Below, one piece after another: positions 35,523 to 47,610 of a stretch of 64,000 nucleotides of DNA (its first letter is position 1; each line of letters starts with the position of its first letter). This DNA comes from Apostichopus japonicus (taxonomy: Eukaryota; Echinodermata; Holothuroidea; Aspidochirotida; Stichopodidae), in the NCBI RefSeq assembly GCF_037975245.1, contig NC_092568.1, positions 34,008,501-34,072,500 on the forward strand, in the 5' to 3' direction. A program made the translations under genes and the position numbers. Below the pieces are notes generated by a model. It saw nothing but the letters and a program-made list of their open reading frames with translations, did no database searches and was not told the origin of the DNA.

Positions 35523-36981
35523 GGTACTTGCTACAAAAACACTGCAGAAGAATGGATATCACTATTATAGATGATGCTGACTATCGACACAATTTCTGTC
35601 CTTTTAATAAACATATTTCCACAAATAAGGCAACCAACTGTTTAGCTTACCCAGGGATCTTAGTGGTTCGCCCCTATAATTATATTTATGATAAATGTAC
35701 TATAAAAATGGAAGGCTTATAGCTATGTTTGACAGAAAAGTTAGCATATCTACTAGACCGTGATGCAGGTAATGCGTGAAGGTGCACCTACTATAAACGT
35801 GACCTGGTCACCCCCCCCCCCTCCCTTGGCGTAATGTACGGTCTATATAAAAGCTGACACGGCTTTGAAATTCACTCATATTGACTGATCGCTGTTATTT
35901 TTACGTGGTATTTTGCCTATTGTCTTCATGTTACCCACTTGTGCAACATCTTCATTTTGTGTGACGTCAACATGTCACTCGGCCATGTTCGTGAACAAAA
36001 TAGGTTCTAATGCAGTCGCAATGTATCATTTACACAGGTACACGGGAGGGGGAGGGGGCAGATTCAGATTGGTACTCTCAGGGACTACAGACCGACTCGA
36101 CTATATATCTATCAACTAATTTTGACAAGTTTTTGAAGAAAAGTTTCCTCGCTATCCCACTGCTTTATAGTATAGAAAAGAACACGTCATCAACACCAGA
36201 GTGAAAGTCAGACGGAAAGGAACCATCCAAGTTTTAATGGATTGGCCAGACCCGAGGGCAAACTAAAAAAACACCTTACCTGATGTTTTCTACAATTCCT
36301 GACTAACTGAACTCGGAAGAATATAAGAGTTGTAACAAATTATGATCCAGTGAATTGTGGTTTATAAATGTGCACAAGTGGGGAGGGAGCGGGCACATTT
36401 GATATTGTGTCTCCTCGCGACAAAGTGGAAGGATATGCCCCCCACCCCCACCTCAGGATTAAAACCCAAGCGTCTTGGGGAATCTTCTCACCGCCAATTA
36501 CGCTACTGAACAAATCAAAACTTGCATATTATATGGAAATGATTATAGGTGCTGAGTGAGTTAATTTTACGCTATTTATATTTTTCAAACATGATTGAGC
36601 AAATAAATAAACTCTTTAACGTGTGTTATTTGATATATAACATTGTGCTTCGCATTGTACCACTGAAGTTCTGATATGTGGAGCGCGGTTCACGGTTATA
36701 GTTCGGTAAATATGAACAAAAACATATTATCAGTAAAATCTTAAAACAATCATCTAGTAAACGTTTAAGGGCAACTCATATCGCACATTTTAGTTTATAC
36801 TAGCATGAAACTTTTGAAAAACATGTAACTTATAACAACAACCTGAAAATGATAAATCTTGCCGGTATATATATACTATATATAAACAATAAAAGGTTTC
36901 ACGGCTTGTCTGAAAATTATAATTGACAAAATGTGTTGCTGAAATACATATGAAAAGTACATGATACTGCTTTGATACTTC
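35523..36981. other. Noncoding spacer between the duplicated segments
   Basis: No supported gene; short open frames only. C-runs at about 35810 and G-rich words at 36040 are present. Confidence 0.4.
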
Positions 36982-37189
<208 letters not shown>

Positions 37190-37190
<1 letters not shown>

Positions 37191-39492
37191 ATATTTTGTC
37201 ATATGAATTGTCTATTTGCAGGTGAAATTCAAACCATCTTCAATACCGAAATGCAACCAATGTGGAATATGTGCAGACAGAGAAAGGGATGCTTTCTTCA
37301 TACCATGTGGGCACTCTTTGTGTACACCTTGTGTTTTATTCTTACAGGATGGCAATGATGGATGTCCATATTGTATATGTTCAGTTGACAAAGTAGGAAA
37401 GCTCTTTGATTAGATCAAACCTCTATTCGGAAGGTTCAATGACAAATTGGGTGTCACTTTCCTTGCCATTACAAGCTATACTTTACTGAACATCACCCTT
37501 TAAAGTCGAAAACAAATGTTTTCCATGTAGCTAGAAAGATAACCTTTAGGATTGCATGAAGACATTAACGTTATGATGATATTGTGATCACTGTTTCTTA
37601 ACTTTTGTGCTTGTTTTTGTTTCTTGAGCTATGTTAAAAAGCTTATGCATTCAGTGTATATATGTTCTGTTCGTGTCTTATAATTTGTTAAATACAACAC
37701 AAACAAGGATGACACACGCTTGCAAAAAAAACAAACTACAATAAGAGAGAAAGAAAGGAGACAAATAACTTAACGTATTCACTTATGTCTGATAGGTTTG
37801 CCTTTAGAACATGTGTGGAGGTATTGTGTTAAATTCATTGTCCCTTTGAAAATGATATATCAAGTGAAATCAAGCACATTCGTCAGTCAAGTATTCCATA
37901 TGACTTTTCAAGTACCCTAGGGACAATATGAAAAGTTTACACAAGATATATGTAATGATACTTTACTGTATAACCCCCCCCCCTCCTATGCGGCTTCACC
38001 AACGTGGGGACCTGGCTAGTGCTTATACTATCCATTAACAGGTGGATACACTTTGGAATGGTGCTGTTCTGTTGATGGTTAAAAATGAACCAACAAAAGG
38101 AGAAACATACTCTTCCCCTAGATAAGCCATTGTGTTAGAATGAGGAAGAATTTGTCGAAACTCTTTCATGTTATGATATGTTTCCCAGCTGTAGATTCGG
38201 CATGCTGCCCTATGTAAAGGAAGGGTGATTTTATGGGTTGTGGGAATATTCTCTCCAGACATATTTTTGTTACTTTTGTAACTAAAGATGATATATATCA
38301 TTTGAAAATTAAGAGATTGTATTATTTATTTGATCACAGTTTTCCTAGTACCCTTTGAATGAGATTAAAGATGTTAAACTGGATATATGATGATTTAACA
38401 CAATATTCACTTTGATGTTACCCAATTTTGAAAGTTGATGAACTTCATGATGAAACTTTACATTTGTTAATACTTTGCCTGCTCTCGTATAACCCTCTTT
38501 GCCAGTTGCATTAGATGTTGGACTTCACTTTAAACCTCATATCAGATAGTATGATAATATTATATTTACTTTCAGTCCGGGTTTTATCAGTTTATCAGTT
38601 GTTGAACTTTGCTTTGCTGTGAACTTTGTCTTTAAATTTTACCTGGATGAAGAATATTTAAAGATACTTTACTAGTTGTAAAAACTGACAGTAAATGTTT
38701 ATAAGATTATACAATGATCCTTTGTATAAATTTAAATTTCTGTTATGAGAAATCATGCTATTTATGGAGCGTTATGATATGAAATTAGCAACTACCGGTA
38801 CTATCAAGGAACTATAACACAAATCTGATTCGAAATAGATTTTGAAATTGTACAAGCTTTCAGTTTTGTTGTCTTTTCTAATAGTCTGAAGCCATAAGTG
38901 TGGATTCAATTGTTAAGAGTGGCACACAGGGAGCTGTCTGTACGGAACTAATATTTATTTAGTCAGCACAGGCAAAAGTGTGAGATACTTGTAAACCATG
39001 ATATCCTATCGATCATACTGTAAATCTCGTACTTGGAAATAAAATATGTAAAGTCAGCAAATATCAATATGTGAATTTTTTCAAGTTAAAGATATGTGCA
39101 AATAATATGCATTTGCTAGCAATGCATAATATTAAATGCATCTATGTCGATTAAGCCAATGTCCGCAATATTCCAATATTTGACTACTAAATTATTCAGA
39201 ATGTATTAATAACTCAAGGCATAACTGTGTATTCTGGTATAAGTTTATCACGTCCCTGGCATGAATCCTTCTCTAACAACATAATTCGCTACACCAAATA
39301 AGTGTTTGCTGTTGTAAGCAAAATTGGCTAGGCTTACCAAGACTTTTAATTAAAGTACCAAAATATAACAACCACATGTAAGCCATCATTGGTTTAAAAT
39401 TGCCTGACCAGTTTTTAATATTCGAGAAACAAGCCATAATTTTTCTAAAACAATGTTAGTTATCCTTATACTTAGCCAAACCTAGGAAACGC
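37190..39492 (+). repeat. Segmental duplication, copy 2
   Basis: This is the counterpart of 31793-35522 without the hAT insertion. Similarity starts at ATATGAATTGTCTATTTGCAG and ends at about CCAAACCTAGGAAACGCA. Apart from the RING exon the segment is noncoding (3' UTR-like). AATAAA is kept at 39038. Confidence 0.9.
37222..37413 (+). CDS. Duplicated RING exon (C3HC4)
   Basis: The acceptor CTATTTGCAG is preserved and the frame is fully open: VKFKPSSIPKCNQCGICADR, PCGHSLCTPC, GCPYCIC, KVGKLFD, TAG. There are five replacements against copy 1 and all zinc ligands are kept; P at the position before the third Cys is the usual residue. It could serve as an alternative last exon of gene 1 or be a fragment without a promoter. 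No other exon of the gene is duplicated with it. Confidence 0.65.
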   Translation: MKFKPSSIPKCNQCGICADRERDAFFIPCGHSLCTPCVLFLQDGNDGCPYCICSVDKVGKLFD

Positions 39493-39496
39493 ATGG

Positions 39497-39740
39497 CATG
39501 TTGCTTGAGTAACCCACTTCCAAGATGGCAGCCAAAATACAAGATGGCCGCCAGAAAAAAAAGAAATGTCATATACCTGGCTTAAAGTCGGAGATGAACA
39601 AATTAGGGGTCAATCCAGGTATTTCTTGGGACACTGAAACAGATGATGGTCATGCCATGTTGCTTGGGTGCCCCTTCTTTCAAGATGGCGGTCATTATCC
39701 AAGATGGCCGCCTGAAAAAAAAAGGAAATTTCATATATAT
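39497..39740 (+). repeat. 159-bp tandem pair rich in CAAGATGGCGGCC words
   Basis: CATGTTGCTTG recurs at 39497 and 39656. Each unit has two CAAGATGGC-type sites about 20 bp apart, then AAAAAGAAAT and TCATATA. AAGATGGCGGC is the YY1 consensus. Otherwise noncoding. Confidence 0.65.
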
Positions 39741-40140
39741 TCATTCCTCAGACCCCCTGTGCCCTTTACTGATCGGGACCATCAAACCCTCCGTCCTCAA
39801 ACGTGTAAATGAAACCGGGCTAGCCCCCTTACTATATGTTATGGCTGGTATTCTAATTGTGTCACTTTGGTTCAGGAAGCCACTTAGGACTTATTGGGGA
39901 ACTTTGAGATGTGATCGACCGTGGATAGACACTGTCGCAAAGCCCGTTTTAATATGGGAGTTACGAGTGTCATGATAGACTGATTACATTGAGTCAAGTA
40001 TATAATATGGTAACTTGAGGGAAAAACCGACCAGATGTGAATACCAGACTCATTGGGAGATTTTGTACGATTGTGCACCCTTCATAAACACAACGTCAAT
40101 TCTGCGAGCAACACACGCTAAGTCAGGTCACTAGTCATCT
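39741..40140. other. Noncoding stretch
   Basis: No supported gene; may be 5' sequence of the LINE that follows. Confidence 0.35.
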
Positions 40141-42340
40141 GAGGTATTTAGGTCGCTCTTTTCGAACCTGTACTCCAGGGCTGCTGATAGCGAGGATCTC
40201 CAGGAAGACTTTTTGTCTGGTCTAGAAACCACCCGGAGTAAAAACGATAGCTTGGGTTTGAATCTCTCCGTTTGTAAGCTCTGGACAGCGGTAGCAGCGA
40301 TGAAGAAGGGAAAGTCCCCCGGTCCCGATGGCCTCCCTGCGTTTTATAGGACCTTCTGGGAGGTTCTCGGTGGGGACTTGAGAGACGTGTTCGCTACCTC
40401 TTTCCATTTGAATTACATGAACCAAACACAGCGGGTTGGAAATATTGTTCTCCTCCCAAAGTCAGGAGATCTTTTGGACCCTAATAGGCGTCCAATAACG
40501 CTGTTAAATGTGGACTACAAAATCCTGGCAAAGCATTAGGAAATCGCTTAGCCGATGTGATGCCGGATATTGTAGGTCCTCTCCGGACTTTTGCTGTGCG
40601 AGGCAAGTGTATTCAACATAACCTCTGGTTGATGAGAGACTTGATCGAGTTTGTTAAAGGTCGCGATTTGCCATGTGCACTGGTCTCCTTGGCACAGGAG
40701 AAGGCCTTTGACATGGTAGATCACGACTTTCTGTTCAGAACCTTAGAGTCCTTCGGATTGAACCCAGTGTTTATTCGTTGGGTCTCGTTACTATATATAT
40801 ATATAAGGACGTCACGAGCATGGTCACTGTTAACGGATTAACTTCTGGTCCCTTCCCGGTTCGAAGGGGAGTCCGTCAGGGTTGTCCCCTCTCCCCGTTG
40901 TTGTATGTTCTCTTCAGCGAAATGCTCAGTAACTAGCTGAGCAGATGCTTGGGTTTTCGACCCTTCAATGTACCGGGTGAGGCTAGAGTTACAAGCGTGC
41001 AATATGCCGAGGCAGTCATTTGTTTTGTGTCGAACTTCGCCTCCTTCAAGCCTTTATCGAAGGTTTTGGGCACCTTCCAAGAGGCTACTGGTGCCAGACT
41101 TAACAAGTCCAAGACCAAAGGGCTGCGTTTAGGTGGTTGGCGCGGCCAATCCTTCCCGTTCGATGCTACTTGGTCAGTTGTCATTATCAGGGTAAATGGC
41201 ATCTGGCTAGGTTATGGTGCCCCGGAGGCCACAACTTGGGCCGAGAAGGCTGATCAGGTGGAGGCAAGGCTCGACACATTCCGTCGGAGGTGGCTCTCCC
41301 TCCCTGGGAAGGCTACAGTTTGTAATCGTTTTATTGCTCCTCTCCTTTGGTATCCTGCCTGGTACGGTGATCGCTGCACCGGATCATGCCTTGGTGCGAT
41401 TGGAGAGGATCATTTTATATTTCATTTGGGGAAAGCGCAAACCAAACCTTGTCAAAATGATCGTTCTGTAAAAGACCCCCTTGAGCGGTGGGCTTGGTTT
41501 TGGTCCACCTACCATTTAAACTGCGCTTTCTCATTTTGAAAAGTGTTTTCGTTGCGTTTGAGAATCCCTCGTTTCCTTTTGCCCTTTTTGTTAGGTTCTG
41601 GTGTGGGTTTCTTTTTCGCCACCACTGGCCCGGATCCTTTTCCAATAACCGGCCAAAGGCGACACGCCCTTCGGGGTGTATACTCAGATTGGTGACTCAC
41701 TTCGTGGAATCAAAGAGATGTTCTGCTGAACGTGGCCCTCTCTGTGTTATGTTCAATGCCCGTGCATGTGTGCCCGTCGGGTTGCCAAACCGCCATCTCT
41801 CCAGATGTGTGGCGGTATGTGTGTTGTCGGTCACTAGATAGCCGTCTCCGGGACTTGGCGTGGATGATTGCACATGGGTCCTCATCACTAACAAGTTTTG
41901 CCAAGTCAGGTGGCGATAAGGTGATGAGATTTGTCCCCGTGTGGGCTGTAAACCATCGTGACTATGCAACACCTTTTGTTGGAGTGTCCCGTTGTCCGGT
42001 TGGTGTGGGAATGATGGTTTCACGCCTTCGTTATTGTTGTTATTCTTTGCACGCAGTCGACCATTAGTAGTGATCTTTTTTGTATGGTGTGTTGCCCCCT
42101 GTGTACCCAACCTGGGTTAGGGATCTGCTGTTGTTGTTTGCCGCTATCATCAGGAGACACATCTGGAACAGCAGATGCCGCCTAGTTTTCGATGGGGACG
42201 TCTGGATGGCCGCGGTGTGACATTAGTGACATTAGGTTGAGCATGGAGGCGGACCATGCACGGCTTCCCGACACTGCCTTTCGTAGACGCTGGCGCAAGC
42301 CTGTCGTCTACTATCGGGACGGCGTTCCCCGGATGAAATT
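40141..42340 (+). pseudogene. Tx1/L1-group LINE relic, 5'-truncated
   Basis: From 40141 the frame reads SLFSNLYSRAA and WTAVAAMKKGKSPGPDGLP, then YRTFWEVLGGDLRDVF and RRPITLLNVDYKILAKH. After a stop: GKCIQHNLWLMRDLIEFV and ALVSLAQEKAFDMVDHDFLF, then VRQGCPLSPLLYVLFSEML in a shifted frame. The catalytic box reads YAEA instead of YADD (about 41004), with GTFQEATGARLNKSKTKGL after it. Downstream RRWLSLPGKATVCNRFIAPL and, near 42150-42330, RRHIWNSRCRLVFDGDVW and VVYYRDGVPRMKFG belong to the C-terminal part. Loss of catalytic Asp residues and frame breaks make it inactive. GC content is higher than in the surroundings. Confidence 0.85.
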
Positions 42341-42599
42341 TGGAGTGAGTTAGTTGTTAGGTGTGGGGGGTTTGTGTGGTCGTTACATATTTAAATGGGT
42401 TGGTGGGGGGTTATTTTGTTTGTGGTTTGGATTTGGCTTTTAGGGGGTGGTTTGTGGTGACTTATTGTTTTGGTTCTGTTGGCCTTTGGGTCCGTGTCAG
42501 ACAAGTATATTACTGTAATAGTTTCGTTAAAGACGTATACAATCGAAGGGCTTCAGCGGGACTGTCCGGCATTTGGTACTGATCCACGTTACCTACCAA

Positions 42600-43260
42600 C
42601 TCTTCTATAATATTTACAAAACCTACGTGGCAACCATAGCGAGGGAAATCTGTACAGTATTCTCTCTCTCTATCTCTAACAACTCATCCTCAGGAAAATC
42701 GAGAGACATTTTACAGTCTGCCACCCTGTACGCCTCCGGGATACATTCAATCTGTTTTTCCGTACGGACATTCTCTGTGCCTCTGTGCCTTATTCGAAGT
42801 TGATTCCACTGAACTGCTATGCTGTCGAGCTCCTTTTGAATTAATGGTATGAAGCAAAATCGCAAGCATTCTCCTTGAATAGGATCACTGTTGTCGAACA
42901 ATCCCGTCTCTGTGGAAACATCTTAGTGCAACGTGTATCCGACGAACTAAAACGTTCTCAGTACCACGACCAGAACGAATGAATTTTGGAACACCATTAA
43001 TGTCACGAATAAAGTCCAAGTAGCACTTTGCGATAAATTTTGGATAAGTGTTGCTATATCCAGCTTTAAGCCATAATACTTTTCTCCATGCACCAGGCCA
43101 AGTGTCTTGTTCCACTGAGAAATGCTGAAAACATAATTTAACGCTATAGCACAAAGTGTATTGCTTTTGTGGCAGCCTTAATAGTAGAGCATATGCTTCC
43201 CAACTTATACCTATATACCTTCGGCTGTACATGCCAACGAACAGAAACTAACAATACTTT
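42600..43260 (-). pseudogene. Integrase-like (DDE) protein, broken
   Basis: Minus strand. The frame 43232-42885 includes WRKVLWLKAGYSNTYPKFIA and YLDFIRDINGVPKFIRSGRG followed by TENVLV. The frame 42901-42623 has PIQGECLRFCFIPLIQKELD, VQWNQLRIRH and LDFPEDELLEIE. These are the first and last parts of an animal integrase-core family whose normal motif is R-x-D-x-GTEN. Here the Asp is Gly (SGRGTEN), and the central WWSFLR-type part is missing, so two segments abut. Transposon-derived or domesticated copies of this family are widespread in fish, cnidarians and echinoderms. No terminal repeats were found around it. Confidence 0.7.
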
Positions 43261-43480
43261 CCTAAATTTGGAATCTATACCCAGTCTGAAAAACTGAAAC
43301 TAACAATAAATAGCTGTAGGCCAATAGCAAACAACACGGGCACTAACAACGTGTTTTAAAGTTACAATTCGAAAGACTTACCAAATTTATGGATGGCATT
43401 TTGTCAAGTGTATCATCAAGTGTCACGCTAGCATCCTTCCAGTAGAGGACTGTGCAACTGGTAAATTTCAGAAATTTGAT

Positions 43481-44140
43481 GCATTGACGAGATCCACTAT
43501 CTCGTCAACACGTCAATTTTCTGAATTTTGTCATTTGGCGAGATGGTAGTAAGTGTGCAAATCGTAAATTTGCATGAAAATAGATGCATTGACGAGATCC
43601 ATTATCTCGTCAAAGCGAAAATTTTCTGAATTTTGTCATTTTGTCGAGATGGTAGTAACTGTGCAAATGGTCAATTTGCAGAAAATTGATGCATTGAAGA
43701 GATCCGTTATCTCGTCAAAGCGTCAATTTTCTGAATTTTGTCATTTTGTCGAGATAGTAGTAACTGTGCAACTCGTCAATTTGCAGAAAATTGATGCATT
43801 GACGTGATCCGTTATCTCATCAAAGCGTCAATTTTCTGAATTTTGTCACTTTGTCGAGATGGTAGTAAGTATGCAAATCTTGAATTTGCAGAAAATTAAT
43901 GCATTGACGAGATCCGTTATCTCGTCAAAGCGTCAATTTTCTGAATTTTGTCATTTTGTCGAGATGGTAGTAACTGTGCAACTCGTCAATTTGCAGAAAA
44001 TTGATGCATTGACGAGATCCGTTATCTCGTCAAAACGTCAATTTTCTGAATTCTGTCACGTCACCATCTCGTCAACTCGTCAATTTGCAGATAAATGTCG
44101 TTTTGTCAAGTTGGTAACTCGTCAATGCAATGTCCCTTCT
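43481..44140 (+). repeat. 105-bp tandem repeat, six units, open in one frame
   Basis: GCATTGACGAGATCC-type starts lie at 43481, 43586, 43691, 43796, 43901 and 44006, exactly 105 bp apart. Each unit contains the hairpin TTGACGAGAT-N5-ATCTCGTCAA (for example 43904-43928). Because 105 is 35 codons, an open frame persists (IDALTRSVISSKRQFSEFCH per unit), broken once at about 43807. Ends match 25190-25500 in reverse. No start context or flanking exon argues for translation. Confidence 0.9.
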
Positions 44141-44199
44141 ACGCTTCCGTACATATGGTAATAACCGTTGATACTCTCAATCTGTACAGACATGACTAT

Positions 44200-44520
44200 G
44201 TATTTTTAGGAAAACTGAAGAGTGACCTTCGTTGACCCCTTGTGCATATTATTTTTGAAACACGCCTTGGAAACACGCCTTGGTTACAGGGTAGTAGCAC
44301 CTTCCGTTTAGGGTAGTATCATCGTCGCCTGTAAAGTAGCAGCATCGCCTATATAGAGTAGTAGCGCCGACTTCTTACATTAGCCTCGTCACTTAGGAGT
44401 AGTAGCACCTCCTGTTAAGAGTAGTGGTAGCACATCCTGTTAAGAGTAGTAGCACCTTCTGTTTAGGGTAGTAGCACCACCTGTGGTCCTTTTGGCGTTC
44501 CATAGTAAATGCCTTAATTT
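44200..44520 (-). repeat. Dispersed repeat with CTACTACTCTTAACAGG minisatellite, copy 2
   Basis: This is the reverse complement of the 14780-15175 element with the same order of shoulders: ACGCCAAAAGGACC at the right edge, minisatellite units, then CCAAGGCGTGTTTCC (duplicated) and GCACAAGGGGTCA at the left. Confidence 0.8.
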
Positions 44521-45083
44521 CAGAATGCGCTTGACAGGGTTATTTCCTGCAGTGCACTGTGGGAGACTGCTTTCTTTTGAGTATTTAAGGTTTGAGTTGT
44601 TGGTTTTTCGGAGTGTTTTCATGAGGACAATTTCCTCCCTGACCTTTTTTCTCACTAAACAGAATTAAGCCAATAATTCACTTGTCTATAAGGTAAATAG
44701 TGAGCAGACGACTTTGGTAATGGTTTGGTAAGGTCGACGGAATTTCCATGCTGGCGCGAGAGATGGTAATTTACTCAGAGACCTCCCATCCAGAGATCGC
44801 TGCTCAAATGCAAACAGAAATCGCCGTTTAACGTGATACACAGATCGTCTACTCAGAGACCGCTACGCAAACACATCCAACCTCTCAGGAACTCTCCATT
44901 CAGCAATGGTCTTGACGGTCTCCGTCGCGACGGAGAAATGGTCGTGATTCAGAAATCGTCCACTTAAAGATGGTTGTCTCAGAGATTGTTCATTTGAGTG
45001 ACAGCCAAATTTGCATACTCATATCGTGGGCGAGGCGTGAACTTTTCAACCACAGAGTCGAGTTGCGTCGACCGCTCGCACTG
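44521..45083. other. Noncoding with short ACTCAGAGAC / GAGATCG words
   Basis: Around 44770-44990 there are several degenerate ACTCAGAGACC and AGAGATCGCTGCTC words. The complement occurs at about 47727-47785, so these two stretches form inverted shoulders around the 45.1-47.6 kb element. A minus-strand open frame at 44440-44655 has no recognised family. Confidence 0.45.
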
Positions 45084-45090
45084 GACACTC

Positions 45091-47603
45091 AGGGGCGTAT
45101 CCAGGATTTCTAACGGGGGGGGGGGGGGGCGCGAATTACTATCTAAGCGGAGCGCCACCATCGGTTGGCGCATAGCGTACAAGAAAATTTCGGGGTTTTA
45201 TAACCCCCAGATCATCGAAATGGCACTTCTCGGGCTTAAAATGACCAACCAAATGTACACTTTTGCCTGAGAACCAAGAATTTTCCATTAGTTTTTTCCA
45301 CCCATAACCTTTATGAAGATTGTCATCAGTCACATATCATGTTCGACCTTATCGCATCTCCTGTGGAACATTGCTTTTGTAAGTAATTCTACGTTGCGGT
45401 CCACAATACCCGTGCGCACCATTTTTCAAGGTTTTAGGCCTATTATTTGTTCAGAATTTTAAAAATTCACAATTCTCGTAAATAGATTCACTTCAAAATA
45501 TGTTGCACAAAATTTCATCTATGGACACCAATATAGAAAAACCTCCTTCAGGTAGCATTCGCCCATTAAATGCCCCATTGACAAACACACTAAATCACAA
45601 ATGTAATGTGGTCTTTAAGTCTAGATAGAAGTTTTCACCAGCTAAACGCTACCCATCACCGGATAGCTGACAAATTGGCCTTTCATGGCACCATCAATTT
45701 TCCGTATTATGACCATGTAGATTTTTTTGCTATCCGAGCCGGAAGTTTTCGTCACTTGTAAACAAATCTCTTCACTCGGTGGTAAAAAAAAAAAATCCTA
45801 CGCTGCTCCCGGGAGGCCTAAAGGGGTCTAAAATTGCCTCAACTGACCCAATTTTCTCACCATATGTATATCCATTCATGCTCTTCAACATGAAAGCCAC
45901 AAAAAAACTATATCATGATTGATAACAGGTCACAAAAATGTTCTCCTGCTGCTTTTTTGGCACTTTTCATGAAGGAGAACAATCGAGTGGATGGATATAG
46001 ACTCTACTGTATGGAGTATAATGCAGACTACTGTACAAATACAGTTATCAAACCTAAGCATAGGAGCCCATAGGAGTTGGCCCCACATTGTTTTCATTTC
46101 GAAAGACAGTTTCAATTCCATTACACACTGAAGGCTTCGATTCTCTATCTGCCTTCAGTTAAGGGAAGATCTTGGGATTTTCATCCCTAGATATCGCTAG
46201 ATATTGCTATATAGATGTCCATACAGTACAGTGCCCTTTGGATTTTTCGGGGCCTGATCTTGGGAAATTGCAAAAAGTCGAGAGTGGTCTCACTCCATGT
46301 AGGTCAGTGCACGACCTCTAGACGTCACTAATACACTTCCCAATCACTTGTTATCGATGAAGTGGTGTGTTGCCGGATTTTGTCAAGAGGTCTTGGTACT
46401 ACGGGCGAAGGTCATTAATTAAGTTTCGTAACTCATCGCGAAGCGATGAGAGGGGTGGGGCGTAGGGTTATGGGCGCGCGTTTTCATGCAGATGGGAACA
46501 ATCTCAAGAAGTGGTGGGTGCGTCCTCCTTTTTTTCTTTTTCTTCTTTATCTTTTCCCTTCCTTCCTCTCCTTCCTCCTCTTTTCCCTCCTCTTTTTCTT
46601 ACCCGGGGGGGGGGGAGCGGCCCCAACGCCCCCCTGGATACCCGCCTGCATGTGAATCAGTACAACGAATGATTGAAAACAATACATAGGTTATTGGAAG
46701 CTGATATCTAGCATTTTCTGGGGTTTTATTCTGGCAAATCTAGCCAGGCCAGGTCATGACGTCATTCCGCGCCAAATTTGATATCTGTTTTTACATTATC
46801 ACGTACTGCATGTCGGATAGACGTGACTTCCTACTACGTACTACTACGAACTGCACTAGTGAGATTGTTTTACTACAATATAACTGGAGTTGGTGATTTT
46901 AAACGTCAAACAAAATAAAAGCGACTGTGAGTGTTGTCAGTACATTTTACCGCTTGAAGGCACTATGTTAATTAACGTTAAATTGACTCAGTGATAAAAA
47001 ATAATGGCTGCTTAGACCTAGCCTATACATAACATAGTATTGCATACGCAAACAATTAGGCTTACTAATACGTACTAGCGAGCATATTGCCACACAGTAC
47101 TAGTAGTAGTACTAGCTACCACCTGTAGCTGTATAGCCTGGCTTAGGCTACGTAAACTTAAAAAGAATATTGTGTAGCATACAATTAGTTTACTTTTCGT
47201 GTGAGGTTGAATAGTGGTTTGTATACCAGGGAGGAAGCACCCCTCCTTTTTTCTCATGTCACTGACATGCATTGAGCTGTAGCCTATAACAGTTTTGTAG
47301 GTAAGCAGCTAGTGGTATTACATACTACTATTACTAATCAAAGTGGTAGGCCTACTGTACAGTTAAAGACGAAAAGAGATGTCAGTAACATTATAAACGA
47401 TCTTTCAATTTCACTGTGAGTGTCTACTTCCCTCAAGCAACCCCCCATACTCACTGTTTTACCGTTCATTTGATAGTATATATGATCCTTCCTCCTCTTT
47501 TCCTCCTCTTTGTTTTCCTTTTTTTCTTCTCTTTTTTCTCTCCTCTTTTTCTTACCAGGGGGGCGTGCGCCCCCAATCCCCCCCCCCCCTTGGATACGCG
47601 CCT
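45091..47603. mobile_element. Composite DNA element, AGGGGCGTATCCAGG ends (2.5 kb)
   Basis: The left end AGGGGCGTATCCAGG (45091) and the complement of AGGCGCGTATCCAAGG (ending 47603) are followed inward by G/C runs. GACACTC flanks both sides exactly (45084-45090 and 47604-47610). Just inside the left end is the ACTATCTAAGCGGAGCGCC unit shared with the 32257 element. A pyrimidine tract ending TCTTTTTCTTACC precedes the right end at about 47555, and a second similar right end sits at about 46600-46650, implying nesting or an internal duplication. No transposase frame. TACTGTA at 46015 and 46029, TACAGTA at 46222. Confidence 0.6.
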
Positions 47604-47610
47604 GACACTC

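Noticed and set aside
39016..39022. TACTGTA in duplication copy 2 as a new scar
   Set aside because: Copy 1 has TTCTGTA at the same place with no length change.
43574..44161. Repetitive protein of 35-residue units
   Set aside because: The 105-bp period keeps phase by arithmetic; no start context, exon signals or family similarity, and the same DNA is dispersed at 25.3 kb. Kept only as a repeat observation.
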